A stretch of DNA of 64,000 nucleotides from Aquimarina macrocephali JAMB N27. GTDB taxonomy: Bacteria; Bacteroidota; Bacteroidia; Flavobacteriales; Flavobacteriaceae. Positions 51,973 through 61,251 of the stretch are shown one piece after another; position 1 is the stretch's first letter, and each line of letters starts with the position of its first letter. The position numbers and the translations under genes are program-made. The notes beneath the pieces are model-generated. The model was not told where the DNA came from. It did no database searches and saw nothing but the letters and a program-made list of their open reading frames with translations. The stretch spans positions 248,001-312,000 of the forward strand of contig NZ_JACA01000005.1 of NCBI RefSeq assembly GCF_000520995.1, given 5' to 3'.

Positions 51973-54801
51973 TTAATACCATTCTCTGGTAAAAAGACCT
52001 ATTAACGTTTCTGGACTTAATGTTATGATAAACCGAATTTGCTGTTCGTAATTTGGTTGTGATATTTCCCATCCTTTGTTAGATACTACAGGGAAAAAGA
52101 CTTCGAAGTAATCGGCTACTAAACTGAGTCGAACTCCTGCGTCATAGACAAATTTTGGAGAGATATTTTTATTTTTCACCAATCCTACATCTCCATATGC
52201 ATAAATCCAGTTCCATATATTGGTATTGGCATTAAAGGTAGTGATCCATTGATTAGCAAAAGGATATTCGAGTTGAGATTTAAACCCGCCTTCTGCCAAA
52301 ATAATTTGCTGGCTTACCAAACCAGTATCTTCACTACGTCCCAGGTAACTATAATCAAACAAATAATCTGTAGGTCTGTCTAGAGCAAAACTAAAGAAAT
52401 CACCATCTTTTTCTGTATCATTAAAAAGAAAAGATCCTGCAAATAGACGCAAATTTAATTGGCGATTATTAAGAAACAACTTCCTGTAATTTACAGTCGC
52501 AGATAGCTTACTGAAGTTTTTAGATATTTGATAATCAACAGTATATCCTAGAAAATTAATGAGATTAAAATCAGAATATCGATATCTTACATTAAATACA
52601 CTATAATCAGGGGTAGTAACAGGGTTTTCTTTGTCTCGATCTCTAAAAACATTAATATTTCTAAGAAGAAGTCTTTGTTTTTTATTGGATCTAAGATCTT
52701 CGGGCCTAAAATAAAAACTTATAGATGATGAAAATCGTTTAAATAATAAATCGGGAGCATAACTAAACATACTACCATTTACTCCATATTGTACTTTATA
52801 TAATCCATAATCAGACAGTTGTTGTCTATAGGAGATAGATGCTGATCCTAATAGTTTATTGGATTTGAAACCATAAGCAGGGGATAGGTTGTACTGAAAA
52901 TTTCTTTTTATGAAAGTCTTATTATAAAATTTTGAAGCTAACAAAAAACCATCGTATACATTAAACTCTACTTCGGGAATAAAAAATACTTGAGTATACC
53001 TTGGATCTTCTATATCCTGTAAAAACCTAAATTGTATAGGTTTGTTAAATATCCATTTTAGGTTTCTATAATTATTACGTCTATTTACTTCTGGGATGTT
53101 CTGATCATAATCTATTACCAGTTTACTAATATTTTCATTGGCAATTTTTACTTTTTTGGTGCCTGTGATACCTGTAACCCAGGTTTTAGAAACCATATCT
53201 TTTTTTCTAAACCCATAAAGTGAAACTGGCATTGTGTTATTGCCTTTATTTTTGATTGTAACCTCAATCGAATCTTTTCCTTTTTTTACAGACTTTATTT
53301 TAAAATCTAGCTTTTCGTTGGTTTGTACATAATCCTCAAAAAACCATTCTATGTCCTTGGGAGCTATATCGATAAGTACCTTTTTGTATTTTTCAGAATT
53401 TGTATATTTTAATACATTTTGAGTATAAAATTTTTTAATACTTAAATCCACAATATTATCATCACCGAGATAATCTTCGAGATACTTAAATCCTACTCCT
53501 GCCTTATATGCATTTGCTATATTTTTATTAAACTTTACCAGCTCATCTTGTGGCTGTAATAAGGGCTGATCTAAAAACAATCGAGCCATATTTTTATAAG
53601 CTAAAAAGTATTGATCGTTAAAATCCAGGTCCGCAGCATGAAACCATCGTAGACCAATCACTTTACTAAGTTTACCGATAATTTTCATTTCGGGATAATA
53701 TTGCTCTGTATACGCCATCATTAAATAGATGTGTATTGCATCTTTTATCCAGGCATCGTATCTAGGATTTATGATAAGAGTCCTTTCTAGATAATTTTCG
53801 GTAATTGTCTTAAGTTGTTTAATTTCAAATTGAAAACCATCGGGAAAAGGTCTTAATATATCTGGTAGTTGATTTAGTCCATATACGGGATTGTTTTTGT
53901 AATCATTTTCAGAAATAACAATTTTATCAAAAGGATATGGACCTAATTTTTTTTGTAAAAAACCAATAATCCTATCGGTCGCTACCGATTTCATTTTTGG
54001 CATTAAATCATTATCATCTATATTACTTATAAACTGAACACCATCAGATGGGAAGCTGTAGAAAGATGATACCTTTTCTATGTATAAGTTTACTTCATTT
54101 CTTTTGTTGCCTTCAAATTGTATAGTTTTGGTTGTTTCGTCCTCTGATAAAATAGTGTTTTTTTGTTTTAGATCGCTAACTATTTCATACGCAGATGGTA
54201 AAGTGAAGTTGAGTTGGTAATCTGCTATAGGTGCATATAAGTCATTCAAATTTTTATGACTATAGATATTCCATTTTGTATCGTATACAGCAGGAAGTAT
54301 ATACCAGTATTTTAAACTAAAATTCCCGTTTGCGTGATATCCATATCTGGTAAATTTGTTACTGGGAATTTTGATTTGATATTTTAATAGAAAAGTTTGA
54401 TTTTCTCCCGGATAAATAGGCTTATTAGATTTTATCCATATAATATCCTGGATTCCAGCATGTCGACCCCATTGTAGGGGTTGTGATTCTTTATTGCTAA
54501 CATTTTGGATTATAGTTCCCCCTCGTTCTTCATCTTTGGCAAAGTAAAAACGTTTTATAAAATCTTCTGCAAACCTTTTACCAAGAGGAGTGGTCTTATC
54601 AGAGAAGCTATTGGCCCAATCATGAAAGAATATTTGTGTAAGTGTATCTTTTGATAAATTTGTATATGTAACTTCCTGCTCTATCGTTACTACCTTTTTT
54701 TTGGTATCCAGATTAGCATTTATAATGATATTATGTTGAGCAGACCCTATGGTTAGCACAAAAAAGATAATTATAAAACTATATACTTTTAAAATATTCA
54801 A
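51973..54801 (-). CDS. M1-like protein without zinc motif, with predicted C-terminal beta-barrel
   Basis: This 942-residue protein has a signal peptide (1-21), an N-terminal M1 aminopeptidase-like region (about 24-470) and a C-terminal half (about 620-942) rich in alternating strands and aromatic residues that ends in TREWY, resembling an outer-membrane beta-barrel. The M1 landmarks are present but altered. NPVYGLNQLPD at 304-314 sits where the aminopeptidase substrate loop is; the place of HExxH reads KQLKTITENYL; and WIKDA (351-355) replaces WLNEG. No HExxH occurs anywhere. It is probably a non-catalytic surface or export component. Confidence 0.8.
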   Translation of the reverse strand: MNILKVYSFIIIFFVLTIGSAQHNIIINANLDTKKKVVTIEQEVTYTNLSKDTLTQIFFHDWANSFSDKTTPLGKRFAEDFIKRFYFAKDEERGGTIIQNVSNKESQPLQWGRHAGIQDIIWIKSNKPIYPGENQTFLLKYQIKIPSNKFTRYGYHANGNFSLKYWYILPAVYDTKWNIYSHKNLNDLYAPIADYQLNFTLPSAYEIVSDLKQKNTILSEDETTKTIQFEGNKRNEVNLYIEKVSSFYSFPSDGVQFISNIDDNDLMPKMKSVATDRIIGFLQKKLGPYPFDKIVISENDYKNNPVYGLNQLPDILRPFPDGFQFEIKQLKTITENYLERTLIINPRYDAWIKDAIHIYLMMAYTEQYYPEMKIIGKLSKVIGLRWFHAADLDFNDQYFLAYKNMARLFLDQPLLQPQDELVKFNKNIANAYKAGVGFKYLEDYLGDDNIVDLSIKKFYTQNVLKYTNSEKYKKVLIDIAPKDIEWFFEDYVQTNEKLDFKIKSVKKGKDSIEVTIKNKGNNTMPVSLYGFRKKDMVSKTWVTGITGTKKVKIANENISKLVIDYDQNIPEVNRRNNYRNLKWIFNKPIQFRFLQDIEDPRYTQVFFIPEVEFNVYDGFLLASKFYNKTFIKRNFQYNLSPAYGFKSNKLLGSASISYRQQLSDYGLYKVQYGVNGSMFSYAPDLLFKRFSSSISFYFRPEDLRSNKKQRLLLRNINVFRDRDKENPVTTPDYSVFNVRYRYSDFNLINFLGYTVDYQISKNFSKLSATVNYRKLFLNNRQLNLRLFAGSFLFNDTEKDGDFFSFALDRPTDYLFDYSYLGRSEDTGLVSQQIILAEGGFKSQLEYPFANQWITTFNANTNIWNWIYAYGDVGLVKNKNISPKFVYDAGVRLSLVADYFEVFFPVVSNKGWEISQPNYEQQIRFIITLSPETLIGLFTREWY

Positions 54802-54962
54802 TTTTTATATTTAATTAAAGACATTTTTATGATATAAATCAAAAAGGAATAATGTTACCCATCTGGATTTATCTATCAAAACTTTATTACTTATAGCAAT
54901 GCCTTACTATGATACTCTTCAAAATCGATTTTATATTAATGATTGATTGATAATAAAATGAA

Positions 54963-55652
54963 TTAGAAATTCGGACTTAAATTATACTCTCCATAAAAAT
55001 CATCTAAAATTCCTAATACTTCACCTGGGGTATCTACAATGTGTATTAGATCTAAATCCCCGGGGCTTATATTTCCGAATTTTTGTAACAATGTGCTTTT
55101 TACCCAATCGATGAGTCCTCCCCAAAACTCGGTACTTACCAATATAATAGGAAATTTCCCAATTTTTTTGGTTTGTATTAATGTTATTGCTTCGAATAAT
55201 TCATCCAAAGTTCCAAACCCTCCTGGCATAACTACAAATCCTTGAGAATATTTTACAAACATCACTTTACGCACAAAAAAATAGTCAAAATCTAAGCTTT
55301 TATCGCTATCGATATATGGATTGTCATGTTGCTCAAAAGGTAAATCTATATTGAGCCCAACAGAAGTTCCTCCTCCTAAATGTGCTCCTTTATTTCCCGC
55401 TTCCATTATACCGGGACCTCCACCAGTAATAACTCCATAGCCTTGATCTACAATTTCTTTGGCGACATCTACGGCTAATTGATAGTATTTATCATCTGTT
55501 TTTGTACGGGCAGATCCAAAAATAGATACACAAGGCCCTATTTTACTCATTTTTTCAAACCCATTAACAAATTCTCCCATAATCTTGAAGATTGCCCATG
55601 AATCATTTGTTTTTATTTCATTCCAGCCTTTATGGTGTTGCTCTTTTCTCAT
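54963..55652 (-). CDS. LOG family protein (TIGR00730-type)
   Basis: This 229-residue protein has the lysine decarboxylase-like fold of cytokinin riboside 5'-monophosphate phosphoribohydrolases, with GGGPGIMEAGNKGA and VMPGGFGTLDELFE, the two nucleotide-binding motifs. In bacteria LOG proteins hydrolyse nucleoside monophosphates. An extra N-terminal helix is present. The gene lies 24 bases downstream of uvrA on the same strand, so it may share a transcript; no functional link to repair is known. Confidence 0.88.
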   Translation of the reverse strand: MRKEQHHKGWNEIKTNDSWAIFKIMGEFVNGFEKMSKIGPCVSIFGSARTKTDDKYYQLAVDVAKEIVDQGYGVITGGGPGIMEAGNKGAHLGGGTSVGLNIDLPFEQHDNPYIDSDKSLDFDYFFVRKVMFVKYSQGFVVMPGGFGTLDELFEAITLIQTKKIGKFPIILVSTEFWGGLIDWVKSTLLQKFGNISPGDLDLIHIVDTPGEVLGILDDFYGEYNLSPNF

Positions 55653-55676
55653 AAATTTATTTTTTTATATTGTTAC

Positions 55677-58505
55677 TTACAGTTCTTTCTTTAAAAACTG
55701 TGCAGTATAACTTTTTTTATCTTTTATAATTTCTTCTGGCGTTCCTTTAGCTACGATTTTCCCTCCATTTCTTCCTCCTTCATATCCGATATCAACAATA
55801 TAATCAGCCATTTTGATTACATCCATATTGTGTTCAATAATTAAAACTGTATTTCCTTTATTTACTAATTCATTTAGTACGTCCATCAAAACACGAATAT
55901 CTTCAAAATGAAGACCCGTTGTAGGTTCGTCAAGAATATAAAAAGTGTTACCGGTATCTCTTTTTGATAGTTCTGTTGCTAGTTTGATACGTTGTGCTTC
56001 ACCACCAGATAGTGTAGTTGATTGTTGTCCTAGGGTAATATATCCTAAGCCAACATTTTGGATAGTTTTTAATTTTCTTGAAATCTTTGGGATATGCTCA
56101 AAAAATATGCAGGATTCATTAATTGTCATTTCTAAGACATCAGAAATGGATTTTCCTTTATATCGAATCTCTAAAGTTTCTCTATTAAATCGTTTTCCCT
56201 GGCAAGTTTCACATTCAACATATACATCGGGTAAGAAGTTCATTTCTATCACTCTTAATCCACCACCTTTACAGGTTTCACATCTTCCTCCTTGAACATT
56301 AAAGCTAAAACGTCCTGGTTTATATCCGCGAATCATAGCCTCGGGAGTTTTGGCAAATAAGCTTCTTATTTCAGAAAAAACACCTGTATATGTTGCAGGA
56401 TTAGATCGTGGTGTGCGACCTATAGGAGATTGATTAATGTCAATTACTTTATCAGAGTGTTCGAGACCTTTGATACTTTTATATGGCATTGGTTTTTTTA
56501 CACCATTAAAATAATACGCATTTAAGATAGGGTAGAGTGTCTCGTTAATGAGTGTAGATTTTCCGCTACCCGAAACTCCTGTAACGGCAACCATTTTGCC
56601 TAAAGGAATATCGATAGATACATTCTTTAAATTATTTCCGGTAGCTCCTTTTAGTGAAATAGTTTTTCCATTCCCTTTTCTTCGTTTGGAAGGGGTTTCG
56701 ATTTGCTTTTTGCCACTTAAATAATCAGCTGTAAGTGTATTGTGTTTTTGTAATTCTTCGGGAGTACCTTCACTAATAATTTCTCCACCGTGTTTTCCTG
56801 CCAAAGGACCTATGTCGATAACATGATCAGCACGCTCAATCATATCTTTATCATGCTCTACAACGATAACAGAATTACCAATATCCCGTAACTGAATTAG
56901 TGAGTTAATTAGTTTCTGATTATCTCTCTGATGTAAACCAATACTGGGTTCATCCAGAATATATAAAACTCCTACGAGTTGCGATCCAATTTGAGTAGCT
57001 AGTCGTATACGTTGTGCTTCGCCGCCAGAGAGTGATTTGCTACTTCGGTTTAAAGATAAATAGGTGAGCCCTACATCTACCAAAAATTGAAGTCTGGCAT
57101 TAATTTCTTTTAATATTTCTCCCGAAATCTTATTTTGTTTTTCGCTTAAATGTTCTGGAAGAGATTTAAACCAATCGGAAAGTTCATTAATATCCATTGC
57201 AGATAATTTTGCTATATTCTTTGTATTTACTTTGAAATATAAGGACTCTTTACGCAATCTTGACCCTTCACAAGACGGGCATTGAATATTATCCATAAAA
57301 TCTTTGGCCCATCTTCGTAATGAAGTGGAGTCATTATTTCTATATGTATTATCGATAAACGAAGCGATTCCTTCAAAATCAATTTTATAGTCTCTGGTAA
57401 CCCCAAGAGATTTACTGTTTACAGTAAACTTTTCTTTTCCACCATGAAGGATAATTTGCATGGCTTCTTTGGGAATCTTTTTTATAGGATCACTTAATTT
57501 AAAATCATATCGTTGCGCAATTAATTCTAATTGCTTAAAAATCCAATTGTTTTTTTGAGGTCCTTGCGGAGCTAATCCTCCATTTTTTATAGATATAGAA
57601 TCATCTGGGATGATCTTTTTTAAGTTTACTTCATATAAATTACCAATACCATTACATTTGGGACAAGCTCCTTTTGGGGAGTTAAATGAAAAATTATTGG
57701 GTTCTGGGTTAGGATATGAAATACCACTAGATGGGCACATTAAATTTCGACTGAAGAAACGTACTTCTTGAGATTCTTGTTCGATTACCATCAATACGTC
57801 ATTACCATGGTACATTGCAGTATTGATTGTTTCCATCAGGCGTTTTGAATTCTCCTGATCTTTGGTAACCATTAATCGATCTATAACGATTTCAATATCG
57901 TGAGTTTTATAGCGATCAAGTTTCATGCCTTTGGTGATATCTTTGATCTCACCATTGGTACGTACTTTTACAAAGCCTTGTTTTGCAATTTGCTCAAATA
58001 ACTCCCGATAATGTCCTTTTCTAGAACGAATAATAGGAGCCAGGATACTGATTTTTTTTTCAGAAAAATCTTTTAAAATTAGATCCTTGATCTGCTCATC
58101 ACTATAACTTACCATTTTTTCTCCGGTATTATAGCTGTAGGCATCACTTCCTCTAGAAAATAATAACCTAAGAAAGTCATAGATTTCTGTAATGGTTCCA
58201 ACGGTACTGCGTGGGCTTTTACTGGTTGTTTTTTGCTCGATTGCAATAACGGGAGAAAGCCCGTCAATTTTATCCACATCTGGCCGTTCTAATCCTCCCA
58301 AAAATTGCCTGGCATAGGCAGAAAAAGTTTCTATATAACGTCGTTGTCCTTCTGCATATATGGTATCAAATGCTAAGGAAGATTTACCAGACCCTGATAA
58401 ACCTGTAATCACTACTAACTTTTCACGAGGTATGGTAACGTCTATATTTTTCAAGTTGTGAACACGTGCTCCTAAAACCTCAATATTTTCTTCTGATGCT
58501 ACCAT
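55677..58505 (-). CDS. uvrA: excinuclease ABC subunit A
   Basis: UvrA recognises bulky DNA damage and loads UvrB for nucleotide excision repair. The 942-residue protein has two ABC ATPase halves: GLSGSGKSSLAF near the N-terminus with the first signature LNRSSKSLSGGEAQRI, and GVSGSGKSTLIN with a second LGQQSTTLSGGEAQRI. Zinc-binding motifs CPKCNGIG and GGRCETCKGGG are intact, and the length is that of a standard UvrA. A candidate -7 element lies about 20 bases upstream. Confidence 0.96.
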   Translation of the reverse strand: MVASEENIEVLGARVHNLKNIDVTIPREKLVVITGLSGSGKSSLAFDTIYAEGQRRYIETFSAYARQFLGGLERPDVDKIDGLSPVIAIEQKTTSKSPRSTVGTITEIYDFLRLLFSRGSDAYSYNTGEKMVSYSDEQIKDLILKDFSEKKISILAPIIRSRKGHYRELFEQIAKQGFVKVRTNGEIKDITKGMKLDRYKTHDIEIVIDRLMVTKDQENSKRLMETINTAMYHGNDVLMVIEQESQEVRFFSRNLMCPSSGISYPNPEPNNFSFNSPKGACPKCNGIGNLYEVNLKKIIPDDSISIKNGGLAPQGPQKNNWIFKQLELIAQRYDFKLSDPIKKIPKEAMQIILHGGKEKFTVNSKSLGVTRDYKIDFEGIASFIDNTYRNNDSTSLRRWAKDFMDNIQCPSCEGSRLRKESLYFKVNTKNIAKLSAMDINELSDWFKSLPEHLSEKQNKISGEILKEINARLQFLVDVGLTYLSLNRSSKSLSGGEAQRIRLATQIGSQLVGVLYILDEPSIGLHQRDNQKLINSLIQLRDIGNSVIVVEHDKDMIERADHVIDIGPLAGKHGGEIISEGTPEELQKHNTLTADYLSGKKQIETPSKRRKGNGKTISLKGATGNNLKNVSIDIPLGKMVAVTGVSGSGKSTLINETLYPILNAYYFNGVKKPMPYKSIKGLEHSDKVIDINQSPIGRTPRSNPATYTGVFSEIRSLFAKTPEAMIRGYKPGRFSFNVQGGRCETCKGGGLRVIEMNFLPDVYVECETCQGKRFNRETLEIRYKGKSISDVLEMTINESCIFFEHIPKISRKLKTIQNVGLGYITLGQQSTTLSGGEAQRIKLATELSKRDTGNTFYILDEPTTGLHFEDIRVLMDVLNELVNKGNTVLIIEHNMDVIKMADYIVDIGYEGGRNGGKIVAKGTPEEIIKDKKSYTAQFLKKEL

Positions 58506-58524
58506 AAATTTTAAACCAAGATTG

Positions 58525-58532
58525 CAAATGTA
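58525..58532 (-). promoter_or_regulatory. -7 element of uvrA
   Basis: On the minus strand this is TACATTTG, matching TAnnTTTG, 20 bases before the uvrA ATG. No clear -33. Confidence 0.4.
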
Positions 58533-58894
58533 GTTATTTGGCAGCGTTTTGTGAAATTGGATAAGTTTCAGTTATGTTAAATCAACATTTTTATTAGATA
58601 TAATAGTTTTTTATTTTTTTTAAAATATTTTAAATAACTGAAAAACAATATCTTGTGTATGGAAAAAACATAGTTTGAATGTATTATTTTTCTTTCATTT
58701 TAAAGTGCATGTAAGAATTTTTTTTTAACAAGTAAGAAGTTTTGTGAAATTTTGAATGGGTTGCATTCTCAAATTTTTTTATTGTCAATTATTAGGTATT
58801 TATTTGATTTTATGACCAAATTTTGGAAGTATATATATCCAATACTATGCTCTTTTTTGATATTTTTTTTTATCCAAACAACTCTTGTAATGAG

Positions 58895-58922
58895 AATCTT
58901 TTAGTTTTTTAACTAAAAGATT
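58895..58922 (+). repeat. perfect 12-bp hairpin upstream of the protease
   Basis: AATCTTTTAGTT and AACTAAAAGATT flank a T4 loop. It is 161 bases before the protease start and has no strong T-tract after it. It may be an attenuator-like leader structure, an operator or a terminator for an unseen short transcript. Confidence 0.5.
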
Positions 58923-59083
58923 GAATGATTTCTATTTTTTAAAACTATCCATAAACTTTGTTAAAACGGCATGCAGAATTAGTAACTTAATTATTCACAA
59001 ACTCTTTGAAGTTTTTACTATTGATAGTATAAATAGCCCAATAAAGTCAATAGAGTAATTCTTCAAAATTAAAACTAATCACG

Positions 59084-61186
59084 ATGAAAAACATGTTCAA
59101 AATTGCAATTACCTTTTTCATGGTAATAAATTTTATGCACGCTCAACAGCGGCAGCATACACCTGGTGAGTTGGTAAAACAACAAAAAACACAGGGTTCC
59201 GATTTTCAAGAAGTTAATTTGTTTAGTTTAATGACTGCTAAACAAAAAGCAAATGTTCAATTACCAAAAGAGGTTAAAGATTATACTTTATTTTCTTTAG
59301 ACACTAAAAAATTAGTATCTATGAAGTCTAATGCTCCCAAAACTATGAATTTGGAAATCCCAGGGCAAAAATCTTCGATGGTACTAGAATTAGTAAAAGT
59401 AGATATCGCTACAGATGATTTTAAAGTTGTAGAAATGCCCTCGGGTAAAGTTGTTAAATCGACAAAAACTGTTTCTCATTATAGAGGAGTAGTAAGAGGT
59501 AAAACAAACTCTATTGCGGCTGTTAGTTTATTAGACGGCGAAGTTTCTGGGGTTATCAGTATTGATGGCGGTAATGGGAACCTCGTTATGGGACGATTAG
59601 AAAATAGTTCAGAACACATTATGTATGAGGATAATAATTTACTTCATTTACAAGACTTTACTTGTAATACCGAAGCGAATTATGAAGGTTATACAGAAGA
59701 AGAGCTTTCAGACAATCCTTCTACCAGTAAAGCGGCAGAAAAGTGTGTTAAAGTATACTTTGATATAGGAAATGATGTTGTAACGGATAAAGGAGGAAGT
59801 CAGCAGGCTTCTGATTATTTACAATCTATATTTAATCAGGTAGCTATATTATATTCAAATGATAATGTGACTGTGAAAATATCGCAGATAAACGCGTGGA
59901 CTTCTCAAAACCCTTTTAGTGGGTTATCCGATTATTCAAGTTATAGAGAGCAAAATGGTCTTAATGGAGCAGATCTTGGACATTTTGTTACTTATAATTT
60001 TTCTGGCGGTGTGGCATATTTAGGTGGTGTTTGTCAGTCAAATTATAGATATGGAGTTTCTGGTATTAATAAAACTTTTAGTAATGTACCTACATACTCA
60101 TTTTCTGTAATGGTAATTGCGCATGAGATGGGGCATAACCTGGGTTCAAATCATACTCAAGCTTGTGTTTGGAACGGTAATAATACTGCAATTGATGGTT
60201 GCTATAATGTAGAAGGTAGTTGTTCTAGACCAGCAATCCCATCAGATGGAGGTACTATTATGAGTTATTGTCATCTTACTAGTGCAGGAATCAACTTCAC
60301 TAAAGGATTTGGTACTCAACCGGGTAATGTGATTCGTAACAAGATCAGTTCTTCAAGCTGCCTTCAGGCATGTGGTACTACCGGGTGTAATACTGGTGAT
60401 TCTGCAACTGTAACGTTTAATAATAATACAGATTGTACTTTAGAGTATTTTACAAATAATAGCTCTAAGTTTTCGATTAATTCTGGTCAATCCAGACAGG
60501 TTTCAACTACTAGAGGAGCAAGCTGGGAGGCTAAAAACTCGTCTAATGCTACTGTGGATTCTTTTACGATTCAATGTAGTCAAGATAGTTATGCTTCTAC
60601 GGGTAACTGTAATGACGGTGGAGGAATCACTTGCGAGGGAGTGCAACCATATTCTAGTGGTACAACATACTCTGTAGGAGATCGAGTAACATATCAAGGA
60701 AGTTTATATGAAAGAACATCTACAGGTTGGAAAAACCTGGGACCATGCCCAACTAATCCAAATGATCCATGTGCAGGAGTGCAGCCATATTCTAGCAGTA
60801 CAACATATTCTGTAGGAGATAAGGTGACGTATCAAGGAAGTTTATATGAAAGAACATCTACTGGATGGAAAAATCTTGGGTCTTGTGGTTCTGCTACTCG
60901 AGTTTCTCTACAAAGAGATGAGATTTCGGGAGAACTAAGTATCAAAGCGTATCCTAATCCAGCTGATGAAGTTCTTACTATTGAAGTAAGTAACGTATTA
61001 AATACTTCTTCTACATTATCTATTAAAGATATCAATGGTAGAGTGCTAAAAGTTGTTGGTTTAGATACCCCTCCGGGAGGAAAAGATCGTCATACAATTG
61101 ATGTTAGCTCTCTCTCTCCGGGAATGTACTTTATTCAGGTAACAGATTCTAAAAAGACAGTTACCCAGAAAGTGTCTATAAAATAA
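59084..61186 (+). CDS. secreted metzincin metalloprotease with T9SS sorting domain
   Basis: This 700-residue protease has a signal peptide (cut near residue 20), a propeptide-like region (about 25-210), and a metzincin (reprolysin/M12B-like) catalytic domain. The zinc motif HEMGHNLGSNH has His347, Glu348, His351 and His357, and the Met-turn GGTIMSYCH follows about 40 residues later. After it comes a Cys-containing module (SATVTFNNNTDCTLEYF), then two near-identical 37-residue repeats beginning GVQPYSS and containing TYQGSLYERTSTGWKNLG, resembling a CBM5/12 carbohydrate-binding unit. The C-terminal 75 residues (SIKAYPNPADE to VTQKVSIK) are a type IX sorting domain. It degrades extracellular protein, perhaps on chitinous particles. 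Confidence 0.88.
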   Translation: MKNMFKIAITFFMVINFMHAQQRQHTPGELVKQQKTQGSDFQEVNLFSLMTAKQKANVQLPKEVKDYTLFSLDTKKLVSMKSNAPKTMNLEIPGQKSSMVLELVKVDIATDDFKVVEMPSGKVVKSTKTVSHYRGVVRGKTNSIAAVSLLDGEVSGVISIDGGNGNLVMGRLENSSEHIMYEDNNLLHLQDFTCNTEANYEGYTEEELSDNPSTSKAAEKCVKVYFDIGNDVVTDKGGSQQASDYLQSIFNQVAILYSNDNVTVKISQINAWTSQNPFSGLSDYSSYREQNGLNGADLGHFVTYNFSGGVAYLGGVCQSNYRYGVSGINKTFSNVPTYSFSVMVIAHEMGHNLGSNHTQACVWNGNNTAIDGCYNVEGSCSRPAIPSDGGTIMSYCHLTSAGINFTKGFGTQPGNVIRNKISSSSCLQACGTTGCNTGDSATVTFNNNTDCTLEYFTNNSSKFSINSGQSRQVSTTRGASWEAKNSSNATVDSFTIQCSQDSYASTGNCNDGGGITCEGVQPYSSGTTYSVGDRVTYQGSLYERTSTGWKNLGPCPTNPNDPCAGVQPYSSSTTYSVGDKVTYQGSLYERTSTGWKNLGSCGSATRVSLQRDEISGELSIKAYPNPADEVLTIEVSNVLNTSSTLSIKDINGRVLKVVGLDTPPGGKDRHTIDVSSLSPGMYFIQVTDSKKTVTQKVSIK
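60638..60748 (+). repeat. duplicated 111-base module, copy 1
   Basis: This 37-codon unit begins GVQPYSSGTTYSVGDRV and ends at Cys. It matches the copy at 60776-60886 at 34 of 37 residues, so it is a recent in-frame duplication within the protease gene. Confidence 0.9.
60776..60886 (+). repeat. duplicated 111-base module, copy 2
   Basis: This second copy differs from the first only at Gly/Ser, Arg/Lys and Pro/Ser positions. A 9-codon Asn/Pro-rich linker separates the copies. Confidence 0.9.
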
Positions 61187-61215
61187 TTATAATGTAACAT
61201 TTGGGCTATTATATT

Positions 61216-61246
61216 AGGGTGAAACTATATGTTTCACCCTTTTTTT
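61216..61246 (+). terminator. terminator after the protease
   Basis: AGGGTGAAAC pairs with GTTTCACCCT around a 5-base loop, followed by a T-run, 30 bases past the stop. The convergent gene at 61252 follows directly, so the hairpin can also serve that strand. Confidence 0.92.
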
Positions 61247-61251
61247 ATGTC

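Larger units (their letters stand above)
58506..59083. other. long AT-rich intergenic region
   Basis: This 578-base gap between the divergent uvrA and protease genes holds the uvrA promoter on the left, long A/T runs and a perfect 12-bp hairpin at 58895-58922. I see no open reading frame with coding character and no tRNA-like structure. A long 5' untranslated region for the protease gene is possible. Confidence 0.5.
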
